A stretch of 12,173 bases of DNA from Methanobacteriota archaeon (GCA_003229935.1 QIGD01000038.1:1-12173); one strand, 5' to 3'. Counted from the stretch's first letter, positions 1 through 6,230 are shown. The notes: generated by a model from the letters alone, not told the origin. Numbers and translations: made by a program.

Positions 1-500
1 CTAAATTTAGCCTTTATTGTCTAAAATAAGCAGTCTTTATATTACTGAGAGTAATTGTCGGACAGCCTCTTTAGTCGTGGGAGTATGTCAGCGACGTGTT
101 TGATCTGGTGTATAAGGTGAAATAAATCTTGTGTTATGGTACACCTCCGAAAAACCCCTGCCTTCTTAGAACTCTGCATAGACATAAGGGGAATATCATC
201 CTCCTAGTTGTATTTAATCCCATATATATCCATTAACAGCAAGGACAAATCTTTTATTATAATTGTAGCGAGGCTGAACATCGGTCAGTCCTATGATAAG
301 CGTCATTTCATACCACTGTAGTCAATATCATATTCGACATATACTTGGGAAGATAGGCAACACACTAAGATTTAAATCCTGCTATTTGATTTTTTAGCTT
401 TGGTTGTTTGGGGCAATAAGCTCATTTAAGTCATTCATCTGGCTGAGCCAGCAGGTCTCTTTTCAATATCCTTTTTCTTGTTATAGATGATTATCCCCCT
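1..500. other. Gene-free stretch upstream of the operon
   Basis: No open reading frame of 60 codons or more exists on either strand, and none of the shorter ones looks like a real protein. I looked for tRNA T-arm patterns, the SRP RNA GGAAG/GCAGC core and the RNase P RNA conserved blocks and did not see them. Visible elements are a 13-base palindrome (439-451), a TATA-like run CATATATATCC (221-231), and a pair of mutually exclusive short stems around 107-146. Base composition is not strikingly more A+T-rich than the coding part, which leaves room for decayed coding sequence or an unrecognised RNA gene. This is an absence of evidence, not proof that the stretch is empty. Confidence 0.5.
439..480 (+). 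terminator. Possible hairpin plus T-rich tract (weak terminator candidate)
   Basis: CTGGC TGA GCCAG (439-451) can form a 5-base-pair hairpin with a 3-base loop. It is followed by a pyrimidine-rich run with T tracts (456-463 and 471-480). Archaeal transcription often ends at T tracts, so this could end an upstream + strand transcript before the ribosomal-protein promoter begins. No upstream gene is visible in the window, and the stem is short. The same palindrome could equally be a protein-binding site. Confidence 0.2.
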
Positions 501-506
501 AACCTG

Positions 507-521
507 ACCAAAACTATATAT
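507..521 (+). promoter_or_regulatory. Archaeal BRE/TATA promoter for the ribosomal-protein operon
   Basis: ACCAAAA (507-513) fits a TFB-recognition element and sits directly against the TATA box CTATATAT (514-521). Archaeal transcription normally starts about 25 bases downstream of the box, which predicts a start near 543-547 and a leader of roughly 65-70 bases before the uL3 start codon. The spacing, the orientation, and the lack of any later gap large enough for a promoter make this the best candidate for driving the whole operon. The transcription start is inferred, not seen. Confidence 0.6.
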
Positions 522-543
522 CAAACTTTCCTTTATGAGATAT

Positions 544-580
544 CTACAGGCCTGAAACAGGCATTTATTGGTTTCTGTAG
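544..580 (+). promoter_or_regulatory. Nested hairpin in the operon leader RNA
   Basis: An outer 6-base-pair stem pairs CTACAG (544-549) with CTGTAG (575-580). Directly stacked inside it is a 5-base-pair hairpin, GCCTG (550-554) with CAGGC (558-562), closed by an AAA loop. A 12-base single-stranded bulge, ATTTATTGGTTT (563-574), remains on the 3' side. All 11 pairs are Watson-Crick. The element begins at about the predicted transcription start and ends 21 bases before the uL3 ribosome-binding site. Ribosomal-protein operons are often autoregulated by a product protein binding the leader, so this is a reasonable regulatory candidate, but no such role is shown here. Confidence 0.45.
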
Positions 581-612
581 GATGTCAAAGTTATTTGAAA
601 TGAGGTGAAAAA

Positions 613-1614
613 ATGACAAAGGCACACCATCCACGTAGAGGTTCATTAGGCTACAGTCCAAGGAAGAAAGTTGCCTCTCCAGTTCCAAAAATAAGGAGCT
701 GGCCTAATATTAATGAGGTGAAAATCCTTGGGTTTTCTGGTTACAAAGCTGGAATGACCCATGTTGTAATAATAGATGATAGAAAGAATAGCATATCTTC
801 CGGTGAAGAAATAACAAGAGCTGTAACTGTGATTGAAACCCCTCCTCTTGCCATCTTTGGAGTGAGACTTTACGGCAGAAATACATATGGGCTTCATGTT
901 CTGGATGAATTCTGGGTAAAAGAACTTGCAAAACAATTTTCAAGAGCTGTATTGGTGCCCAAGAAGAATGAAAAGAGCATAGAAGATTTAGAGAGCCTTC
1001 TTGACGAAACCGTCGAGGTCAGGGCTTTAGTGCACACCCAGCCATGGCTTACAGGAATAGGACAGAAGAAGCCTGAGATTATGGAGTATTCTGTTTCAGG
1101 AAATGTTAAGGAAGCCTTTGAACTGGTAAAGAATAAACTGGGCGGAACTGTTAGTATAGGTGATATTTTTCAGGATGGCGAATATGTTGATTTTATGGGT
1201 ATCACTAAAGGCAAGGGTTTTCAGGGTACTCTCAAACGCTGGGGAACCAAACATCTGTCAAGAAAGACAAGAAATGGAAGAAGGACTGCAGGAAACCTTG
1301 GTCCTACGACACCTGCTGCCATGATGTGGCGCGTACCCCAGAGTGGACAGATGGGTTACCATCACAGAACAGAATACAATAAGAGAATACTCAATATAGT
1401 AACTAGTGATAATCTTATAAACATAACCCCTAAAGGTGGTTTTCTGAACTATGGTATTGTTAAGAATGATTATATAGTGGTAGATGGCTCAATAGCTGGG
1501 CCGAGGAAACATCTTGTCAGGTTCAGACAAGGTATAAGAAAAAAGGGAACAGGTAAAACTGTAAAGAAGCCTGAAATTAATTACATAAGCCTGGAATCCA
1601 AGCAGGGTGTATAA
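613..1614 (+). CDS. rpl3: Large-subunit ribosomal protein uL3
   Basis: This 333-residue protein has the archaeal/eukaryotic length; bacterial uL3 is about 210. The N-terminus HHPRRGSLGYSPRKK is typical of archaeal uL3. The core signature GITKGKGFQG lies near residues 196-205, followed by the RWGTKH segment, whose tryptophan finger reaches towards the peptidyl-transferase centre. PQSGQMGYHHR follows at 242-252. uL3 is an early 23S rRNA-binding protein that helps organise the A-site side of the catalytic centre. The ATG at 613 is preceded by GAGGTGA (602-608) with four bases of spacing. It is the first gene of the operon, directly behind the leader hairpin. The identification is secure. Confidence 0.97.
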   Translation: MTKAHHPRRGSLGYSPRKKVASPVPKIRSWPNINEVKILGFSGYKAGMTHVVIIDDRKNSISSGEEITRAVTVIETPPLAIFGVRLYGRNTYGLHVLDEFWVKELAKQFSRAVLVPKKNEKSIEDLESLLDETVEVRALVHTQPWLTGIGQKKPEIMEYSVSGNVKEAFELVKNKLGGTVSIGDIFQDGEYVDFMGITKGKGFQGTLKRWGTKHLSRKTRNGRRTAGNLGPTTPAAMMWRVPQSGQMGYHHRTEYNKRILNIVTSDNLINITPKGGFLNYGIVKNDYIVVDGSIAGPRKHLVRFRQGIRKKGTGKTVKKPEINYISLESKQGV

Positions 1615-1616
1615 CA

Positions 1617-2399
1617 ATGACAATGAAGGTCAATATTTATTCAATTAAAGGTGATAAAAAAGGAGAGGTTGACTTACCTGCGGGATTTGATATGCCGGTG
1701 AGGTATGACTTGATTAAAAGGGCAGTTTTAGCTCAGCAATCTCACAGACTTCAGCCCAAAGCTCCCAATCGTCGTGCAGGTAGAAGGACATCTGCAGCCT
1801 CTTGGGGACCTGGGCATGGTGCGTCAAGAGTTACAAGAGTCAAGGGTTCAAGATATTCTGCTGCAGGTAGGGGTGCCATTGCTCCCGGTACAGTTGGCGG
1901 AAGAAGAGCTCATCCTCCCACTGTTGATAGGAATCTCGATGAGAAGGTAAACAAAAAGGAGAAGAAGCTTGCCACTGCTTCAGCTCTTGCAGCCACAACT
2001 TTAAGAGAGATAGTTGAAGCGAGAGGTCACAAAATCGACAATGTAAAGGAGATTCCACTAGTCATAGAAGATTCTCTTGAAGAGATTTCAAAAGCAAAAG
2101 ATGTAAAGGAATTTTTTGAAGCTGTTGGCGTAACTGAAGATATTGAAAGGGCAAGAGTCAGGAAGATTAGGGTTGGCAAAGGCAAAATGCGAGGCAGAAG
2201 GTATAGAAGGAAGAAATCTTTGCTCATAGTTGTGAGCGAGGATAAAGGTATTTTCAGAGGTACAGGAAACTTCCCTGGGGTTGATATTGTCCTTGCAAAG
2301 AATGTCAGTACCGAAGATTTGGCACCTGGTACACATCCAGGCAGGCTCTGTATTTATACTGAGAATGCTATGAAAGATATTGAAGGGAGGTTCTCATAA
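1617..2399 (+). CDS. rpl4: Large-subunit ribosomal protein uL4
   Basis: At 260 residues this has the usual archaeal uL4 length. It starts with the typical segment MKVNIYSIKG. A long basic loop (about residues 50-100), including RRAGRRTSAASWGPGHG and GGRRAHPPT, is the extension that reaches into the peptide exit tunnel. The C-terminal half is the globular domain that binds 23S rRNA. Two starts are possible: ATG 1617 (MTMKVN) and ATG 1623 (MKVN). The weak AGGGTG (1604-1609) gives better spacing to 1617, while the family N-terminus resembles the 1623 version. The gene begins two bases after uL3 stops. In Escherichia coli uL4 represses its own operon; whether the archaeal protein does so is unknown. 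Confidence 0.96.
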   Translation: MTMKVNIYSIKGDKKGEVDLPAGFDMPVRYDLIKRAVLAQQSHRLQPKAPNRRAGRRTSAASWGPGHGASRVTRVKGSRYSAAGRGAIAPGTVGGRRAHPPTVDRNLDEKVNKKEKKLATASALAATTLREIVEARGHKIDNVKEIPLVIEDSLEEISKAKDVKEFFEAVGVTEDIERARVRKIRVGKGKMRGRRYRRKKSLLIVVSEDKGIFRGTGNFPGVDIVLAKNVSTEDLAPGTHPGRLCIYTENAMKDIEGRFS

Positions 2400-2659
2400 T
2401 GCATGATGAAGAAATCATAATTTATCCCGCTGTAACAGAAAAAACAATGAAAACTCTGGAAACTGAAAACAGATTTGTGTTTATAGTTAATAGGCAGGCA
2501 AATAAAAGGCAGATAAAGGAAGCAGTTGAAAATCTATATGAAGTTAAAGTTACAAGTGTCAGAACTCTAATCACACCGAGAGGTGAGAAAAAAGCTTTCG
2601 TAAGGCTTGCTCCAGAGTTTAAGGCAGAAGAAATAGCTACGAGGATTGGAATATTTTAG
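2399..2659 (+). CDS. rpl23: Large-subunit ribosomal protein uL23
   Basis: This small protein of 86 residues matches archaeal uL23 in length. The pattern is IIYPAVTEKTMKTLE at the N-terminus, then FIVNRQANKRQIKEAVENLYEVKV (about 29-52), the usual KxxIKxAVExLYxVKV helix and strand. uL23 sits at the rim of the peptide exit tunnel and is the docking point for the signal recognition particle and the Sec channel, whose SecY subunit is encoded at the end of this cluster. The start overlaps the uL4 stop by one base (TAATG), and GGGAGG (2385-2390) gives eight bases of spacing, so translational coupling is likely. Confidence 0.95.
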   Translation: MHDEEIIIYPAVTEKTMKTLETENRFVFIVNRQANKRQIKEAVENLYEVKVTSVRTLITPRGEKKAFVRLAPEFKAEEIATRIGIF

Positions 2660-2668
2660 GTGGTATTT

Positions 2669-3374
2669 ATGGGCAAGCGTATTACATCTCAGAGACGTGG
2701 ACATGGTGGGAGCACTTATAGGGCTCCTTCCCGATTTAAAGTATAGGAGATATGACGAGGCAGAGAAGACAGATAGGGTAGAAGCTGTTGTTAGAGACAT
2801 AATTCCTGCACCTGAAAGGAGCGCTCCTCTTCTATGTGTAGAATACAAAGAAAATGAAAAAGGTTATATGCTTGGTATAGAAGGCGTTAAAGTTGGAGAC
2901 ACTATTGAGATTGGAGTAAAGGCAAAGATATCTTTTGGAAATGTCCTACCTCTTGCCAATATGCCGGACGGCACGCCTGTGTGTAATATAGAGAATTCAC
3001 TTGGCGACCGTGGTTCTCTTGTAAGAGCCTCAGGCAACTATGCTCTTGTTATAAATCATGACGGTGGTAATGTAACTGTGCATCTTCCCAGCGGCAGCCT
3101 CAAGACACTGAAATCTGGATGTAGAGCAACAGTTGGTGTGGTTGCAGGAGGAGGCAGGCTGGATAAACCTATAATGAAGGCAGGTAAACATTATCATATG
3201 ATTAAACCAAAGGCAAAATACTGGCCTGTTGTAAGGAAAGTGGCTATGAATGCTGTAAACCATCCATTTGGTGGTGGTTCACACACTCCAGGTAAGCCAA
3301 CAACAGTTTCAAGGAATGCGCCTCCAGGCAGGAAGGTTGGACTTATAGCAGCTAGACGTACAGGAAGGAGATAG
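2669..3374 (+). CDS. rpl2: Large-subunit ribosomal protein uL2, interrupted by a frameshift near residue 24
   Basis: uL2 is needed for subunit joining and for the peptidyl-transferase centre. The genuine start is ATG 2669, five bases after AGGTGG (2658-2663). It encodes MGKRITSQRRGHGG and then STYRAPSRFK, the classic archaeal N-terminus, but meets TAG at 2744-2746. The remaining 213 residues continue in a different frame from GAT 2733 (DLKYRRYDE) to 3374. They include VKLPSG-like, CRATVGVVAGGGR, NHPFGGG (with the conserved histidine) and SRNAPPGRKVG motifs. Joining the parts with the missing segment restored gives about 238 residues, the family norm. An automatic caller may extend the second frame back to 2646, producing a spurious N-terminus (MEYFRWYLW) unlike any uL2. 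Identity is certain; integrity is not. The break may be a sequence error, since uL2 is essential. Confidence 0.9.
2732..2746 (+). other. Frameshift junction inside uL2, a sequence that fits the family in two frames
   Basis: The bases CGATTTAAAG (2732-2741) read RFK in the N-terminal frame and, one base on, DLK in the C-terminal frame. Archaeal uL2 proteins typically have both segments in sequence here (like S-H-R-F-K-G-D-V-K-Y-R). An ancestral CGATTTAAAGGTGATTTAAAG would contain two copies of GATTTAAAG spaced 11 bases apart. Loss of one copy removes 11 bases, leaves exactly the observed sequence, and breaks the frame. TAG at 2744-2746 then ends the first frame. The ancestral sequence is inferred. 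Confidence 0.6.
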
Positions 3375-3378
3375 AGAT

Positions 3379-3774
3379 ATGGCAAGAAAAGTTTTTAAAT
3401 ATCACGGCAACACCCTTGAAGAACTTAAGGAAATGGGGGTGGATAATTTCATAAAGCTTCTCCCTGCAAGACAGAGGCGCACTTTAAAGCGAGGTCTTTC
3501 GCAGAGACATAAAAAGCTTCTTGAGAAGCTAAAACAATCAAAAACAAAAGAAAGAGTCAAGCTGAAAACCCATATGAGAGATATGATAATCCTGCCCGAG
3601 ATGGTAGATTTAACTATAGAAGTTTACAATGGAAAAGAGTTCCAGAGGGTTGATATCCAAGAAGAGATGGTAGGTCATTACCTTGGTGAGTTTGCTCTCA
3701 CAAGGAGAAGAGTACAGCACGGTTCCCCTGGTATGGGTGCTACAAGGTCAAGTATGTACGTACCTCTCAAGTAA
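3379..3774 (+). CDS. rps19: Small-subunit ribosomal protein uS19
   Basis: This 131-residue protein is of archaeal size. The N-terminal part has the archaeal-type helical segment EELKEMGVDNFIKLLPARQRRTLKRG. The conserved core follows: THMRDMIILPEMVDLTIEVYNGKEF, then the family signature GHYLGEFALTRRRVQHG and a short tail ending MYVPLK. uS19 sits in the head of the 30S subunit, pairs with uS13, and touches A-site tRNA and the inter-subunit bridge. GGAAGGAG (3363-3370) lies eight bases before ATG 3379, four bases after the uL2 stop. It follows uL2 as in nearly all prokaryotes. Confidence 0.96.
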   Translation: MARKVFKYHGNTLEELKEMGVDNFIKLLPARQRRTLKRGLSQRHKKLLEKLKQSKTKERVKLKTHMRDMIILPEMVDLTIEVYNGKEFQRVDIQEEMVGHYLGEFALTRRRVQHGSPGMGATRSSMYVPLK

Positions 3775-3786
3775 GGGTGATTTAAG

Positions 3787-4248
3787 ATGTCAAAAATAGG
3801 ATATTCTTTTAAAATTGAAGATGAAGATGTAGTTGCAAAAGTTACAGGAAGAGCTTTAAGAATCTCACCCAAGTGGAGCATTGAACTTGCGAGAGAGGTC
3901 ACAGGAAAGAAGCTCACCCAAGCTAAAGATTATCTTGATGATATAATCGAACAGAGACGCTCTCTGCCTCTTAAGCGCTTCAAGAAGGGTGTAGCCCATA
4001 GAAGTGACCTTGTTAAGACAGATGCTGGAAGATATCCTAAAAAAGCTTCCCAGTACTTTCTTGAACTTCTCGAAAGTGCAGAGAAAAATGCAGAATATAA
4101 GGGTTTGGATGTGGATAAACTCTATCTAAAGCATGTTGTTGCTCAGAGAGGCCCTATACTAAGGGGCTTCAGATCCAGGGCATATGGCAGGGCTTCACCA
4201 AGTAACACCCAGACAACTCATGTTCAGATAATACTGGAGGAAAGGTGA
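3787..4248 (+). CDS. rpl22: Large-subunit ribosomal protein uL22
   Basis: At 153 residues this is of archaeal length; bacterial uL22 is about 110. Visible segments are RALRISPKWSIELAREVTGKKL near the N-terminus, VAHRSDLV, GRYPKKASQYFLELLESAEKNAEYKGLD in the middle, and a C-terminal RAYGRASPSNTQTTHVQIIL, which corresponds to the beta hairpin that lines the peptide exit tunnel opposite uL4. GGGTGA (3775-3780) starts directly after the uS19 stop, with six bases of spacing to ATG 3787. The 12-base gap to uS19 is the longest between any two genes in the cluster. Confidence 0.96.
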   Translation: MSKIGYSFKIEDEDVVAKVTGRALRISPKWSIELAREVTGKKLTQAKDYLDDIIEQRRSLPLKRFKKGVAHRSDLVKTDAGRYPKKASQYFLELLESAEKNAEYKGLDVDKLYLKHVVAQRGPILRGFRSRAYGRASPSNTQTTHVQIILEER

Positions 4249-4252
4249 TATT

Positions 4253-5020
4253 ATGGCTCTTGAGGGGAAATTTATTCAGGATAATTTAAGAAAACTTGAG
4301 GTCAAGGAGTACCTTCTCAGTGAGCTGAGCAGAGCAGGTATAGGTGAGATTGATATTCAGAGAACCCCACTGGGTACAAGGGTTATTCTACAGGCAAGAA
4401 GGCCAGGTATAGTAATAGGTAAGAAAGGCATTGCTATAAGAAAGCTCACAACAATACTCAGAACACGCTTTGGTCTGCAAAATCCTCAGGTAGAAGTGAA
4501 TGAACTCGAAATCCCTGAACTCAACCCTGTAGTTATGGCAAAACAGGTCGCTGATGGCCTCGAACGTGGAATAAACTTCAGGAGAGCTGCCTATACCGCT
4601 CTGAGGCAGATAAAAGAATCAGGTGCAAGGGGTGTAGAAATAACAATTTCTGGAAAGCTTACAGGTGAGAGATCAAAAACTGTGAAGTTTATGGATGGTT
4701 TTCTAAAACACTGTGGTGAACCAGCCATAAAATTCGTTAGAATTGGTTACGCTATTGCCGCTCCAAAGCCAGGAGTTATCGGTGTCAAGGTAAAAATAAT
4801 GCCACCCGGTGTGAAGTTACCTGATGATATCGAAATAAGAGACATAAAATTTGAAGATGAAAAAGATGAAGTGGCGATGGACAGAGAAGAAGTAAAGGAA
4901 ATCATAGAGGAAATCATAGAGCAAGAAGCTGAAGCTAAAGAAGAAGATATAGCTCCAAACAGTGATGAAGTAGAAGAAGAGCAGCAGAAAACTGAAGAAG
5001 ATAAGAAGGAGGTGGAATGA
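4253..5020 (+). CDS. rps3: Small-subunit ribosomal protein uS3 with an acidic C-terminal tail
   Basis: This is a 255-residue uS3. Residues 1-100 hold a type-2 KH domain with the RNA-binding GKKG loop at 56-59 (RRPGIVIGKKG). Residues about 105-190 are the uS3 C-terminal domain (ERGINFRRAAYTALRQ, ARGVEITISGKL, FMDGFLKHCGEPA). uS3 forms part of the mRNA entry channel with uS5 and uS4 and helps unwind mRNA. From about residue 195 the protein becomes a strongly acidic, probably disordered Glu/Asp-rich tail of about 60 residues, which includes a perfect 12-base tandem duplication (4898-4921). The start at 4253 follows AAAGGTGA, which contains the uL22 stop codon. Confidence 0.96.
   Translation: MALEGKFIQDNLRKLEVKEYLLSELSRAGIGEIDIQRTPLGTRVILQARRPGIVIGKKGIAIRKLTTILRTRFGLQNPQVEVNELEIPELNPVVMAKQVADGLERGINFRRAAYTALRQIKESGARGVEITISGKLTGERSKTVKFMDGFLKHCGEPAIKFVRIGYAIAAPKPGVIGVKVKIMPPGVKLPDDIEIRDIKFEDEKDEVAMDREEVKEIIEEIIEQEAEAKEEDIAPNSDEVEEEQQKTEEDKKEVE
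4898..4921 (+). repeat. Perfect 12-base tandem duplication in the uS3 tail
   Basis: GAAATCATAGAG occurs twice head to tail (4898-4909 and 4910-4921) without a mismatch. It is in frame and encodes EIIE-EIIE at uS3 residues 216-223. Lack of divergence, including at third codon positions, suggests a recent slippage or duplication event in a tail with little constraint on sequence. Confidence 0.9.
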
Positions 5021-5022
5021 CT

Positions 5023-5232
5023 GTGGCCATTCTGAGAGCAGATGAAATCAGAGAACTTAATTATGAAGAGATGGAAGAAAAGCTGAAGGAATTACACCAA
5101 GAACTTTTTAGTGAACGTTCTAAGAAGGCTGCAGGCGGTGCGCCGGAAAATCCCGGACGGATTCAGGAGATAAAGCGTACCATAGCAAGAATCCATACAA
5201 TAATGACTGAAACCTCAATGGAAGGAAGCTGA
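5023..5232 (+). CDS. rpl29: Large-subunit ribosomal protein uL29 (GTG start)
   Basis: uL29 is a small two-helix protein (69 residues from this start) at the mouth of the peptide exit tunnel, next to uL23. AILRADEIRELNYEEMEEKLKELHQELFSER and then RIQEIKRTIARIHTIM are the usual helical halves. An ATG at 5017 overlaps the uS3 stop, but AAGGAGGTGG (5006-5015) would be one base away from it. GTG 5023 has seven bases of spacing and gives MAILRADEIREL, the standard archaeal N-terminus, so I prefer GTG. The gene ends one base before the RNase P subunit begins. Confidence 0.92.
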   Translation: MAILRADEIRELNYEEMEEKLKELHQELFSERSKKAAGGAPENPGRIQEIKRTIARIHTIMTETSMEGS

Positions 5233-5233
5233 A

Positions 5234-5494
5234 ATGAGAACACATAATAATATCGTGAAACACGAACTCATAGGTCTCACATGTACTGTTGTTGAGTCAG
5301 GTAATCCTACTATCATCGGACTCACGGGTACTGTTGTATATGAGACAAGAAATATGCTTCATATTGATGTGGAAGGTCAGCTCAAGAAAATTCCGAAAGA
5401 GCACTCAATATTTCTTTTCAAGATTGAAGATGATGAAGTCAAGGTTGAAGGCAGGAAAATACTTGCCAGGCCAGAGGATAGAATAAAGAGGTGA
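5234..5494 (+). CDS. rnp1: RNase P protein component 1 (Rpp29/Pop4)
   Basis: This 86-residue protein is one of the archaeal RNase P subunits, which with the RNase P RNA removes 5' leaders from precursor tRNAs. It is a small Sm-like barrel that works with Rpp21. The diagnostic stretch is GLTGTVVYETRNMLHI (29-44), and the family ending GRKILARPEDRIKR (73-86) is present in full. It lies between uL29 and uS17, the usual archaeal position, which ties tRNA maturation to ribosome production. The ATG is preceded by GGAAGG (5220-5225) and follows the uL29 stop by one base. A shadow frame at 5289-5486 on the same strand is not real. Confidence 0.95.
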   Translation: MRTHNNIVKHELIGLTCTVVESGNPTIIGLTGTVVYETRNMLHIDVEGQLKKIPKEHSIFLFKIEDDEVKVEGRKILARPEDRIKR

Positions 5495-5499
5495 TATTC

Positions 5500-5826
5500 A
5501 TGCGTGACATTGGAGTAGATGTATCAGAGCCTGAAAAAGAATGCAGTGATGATAAATGCCCATTCCACGGAAGCCTCAAAGTTAGAGGTCAAATTATTAA
5601 AGGTGTTGTTGTTGCTGATAAGATGAAAAAAAGCGTTGTTGTAGAAAAGAACTATCTCAGATATATTAAAAAGTATGAACGTTATGAGCGCAGGAAATCA
5701 AGAATATTTGCCCATAACCCTGTGTGTATCTCAGCTAAGGCTGGAGATGACGTGAAAATTATGGAATGCAAACCAATAAGCAAGGGCAAAAGCTTCGTTG
5801 TGATTGAAAAGGGGGCAAGTCCATGA
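5500..5826 (+). CDS. rps17: Small-subunit ribosomal protein uS17
   Basis: This 108-residue protein is uS17 of the archaeal type. Near the N-terminus is the CSDDKCPFHGSLKVRGQ segment characteristic of archaeal uS17. The OB-fold core contains GVVVADKMKKSVVVEKNYLRYIKKYERYERRKSR and the loop AHNPVC, then GDDVKIMECKPISKGKSFVVIE. It binds 16S rRNA early in 30S assembly. The start is ATG 5500, five bases after AGAGGTGA (5487-5494). An in-frame GTG at 5491 lies inside that ribosome-binding site and is not a credible start. The Rpp29 stop codon is part of the same site. Confidence 0.95.
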   Translation: MRDIGVDVSEPEKECSDDKCPFHGSLKVRGQIIKGVVVADKMKKSVVVEKNYLRYIKKYERYERRKSRIFAHNPVCISAKAGDDVKIMECKPISKGKSFVVIEKGASP

Positions 5827-6221
5827 GAGCCATTAAAGCAAAGGTTACAAAGGCTCTACCAAGTGGGGCAAGACTCTTTGTGGCTGATAATACAGGCGCC
5901 AAAGAGATAGAAGTTATTCAGGTAATAGGTTTGAAAGGCACCAGGCGAAGGATGCCAACAGCAGGCGTAAGCGACCTTATTGTGGCAAGTGTTAAGAAGG
6001 GTAGTCCTGAGATGAGGAAGCAAGTAATCAATGCTGTGGTGATTAGGCAGAGAAAGGAGTACAGAAGAAGAGATGGCACAAGAATATGTTTTGAAGACAA
6101 TGCAGCAGTGATAACCAATGAGAAGGGTGAGCCAAAGGGCTCTGAGATAAAAGGTGCAGTGGCCAAAGAGGCTGTTGAAAGATGGCAGCAGCTTGCCAGT
6201 GCTGCCAGTATAATTGTATAG
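5823..6221 (+). CDS. rpl14: Large-subunit ribosomal protein uL14
   Basis: At 132 residues this is the archaeal form, with a short N-terminal extension relative to bacteria. LFVADNTGAKEIEVIQV is the conserved first strand region, and NAVVIRQRKEYRRRDGTRICFEDNAAVI is the family signature around residues 66-95. The end, EAVERWQQLASAASIIV, is typical of archaeal uL14. The protein forms an inter-subunit bridge and is the binding site of anti-association factor aIF6. Its ATG overlaps the uS17 stop (ATGA), and GGGGG (5811-5815) provides a ribosome-binding site. Confidence 0.97.
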   Translation: MRAIKAKVTKALPSGARLFVADNTGAKEIEVIQVIGLKGTRRRMPTAGVSDLIVASVKKGSPEMRKQVINAVVIRQRKEYRRRDGTRICFEDNAAVITNEKGEPKGSEIKGAVAKEAVERWQQLASAASIIV

Positions 6222-6230
6222 GTGATTTTC

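Noticed and set aside
136..207. A 23-codon + strand frame downstream of AGGTGA (115-120)
   Set aside because: Spacing to the ATG is 15 bases, too long for a Shine-Dalgarno site, and the peptide has no recognisable features.
214..306. A 30-codon minus-strand frame containing RYNYNKRFVLAVNGYIWD
   Set aside because: It looks faintly protein-like but has no convincing ribosome-binding site and no family I can name, and the flanking frames are closed by stops. It is too short to support.
369..383. tRNA T-arm-like sequence GATTTAAATCCTGC
   Set aside because: No matching stem of the right geometry, no D-arm, and no acceptor stem were found around it.
2646..2732. Start of uL2 at 2646, giving an N-terminus MEYFRWYLWASVLHLRD
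   Set aside because: These residues overlap the end of uL23 in another frame and do not resemble uL2. The real N-terminus is in the frame starting at 2669.
646..3917. Minus-strand ORFs opposite uL3, uL4, uL23, uL2 and uL22
   Set aside because: They are antisense shadows of strongly conserved genes, with unnatural compositions and no ribosome-binding sites or family motifs.
5289..5486. A 65-codon + strand frame inside Rpp29
   Set aside because: It is an out-of-frame shadow of a gene whose family motifs are complete in the other frame.
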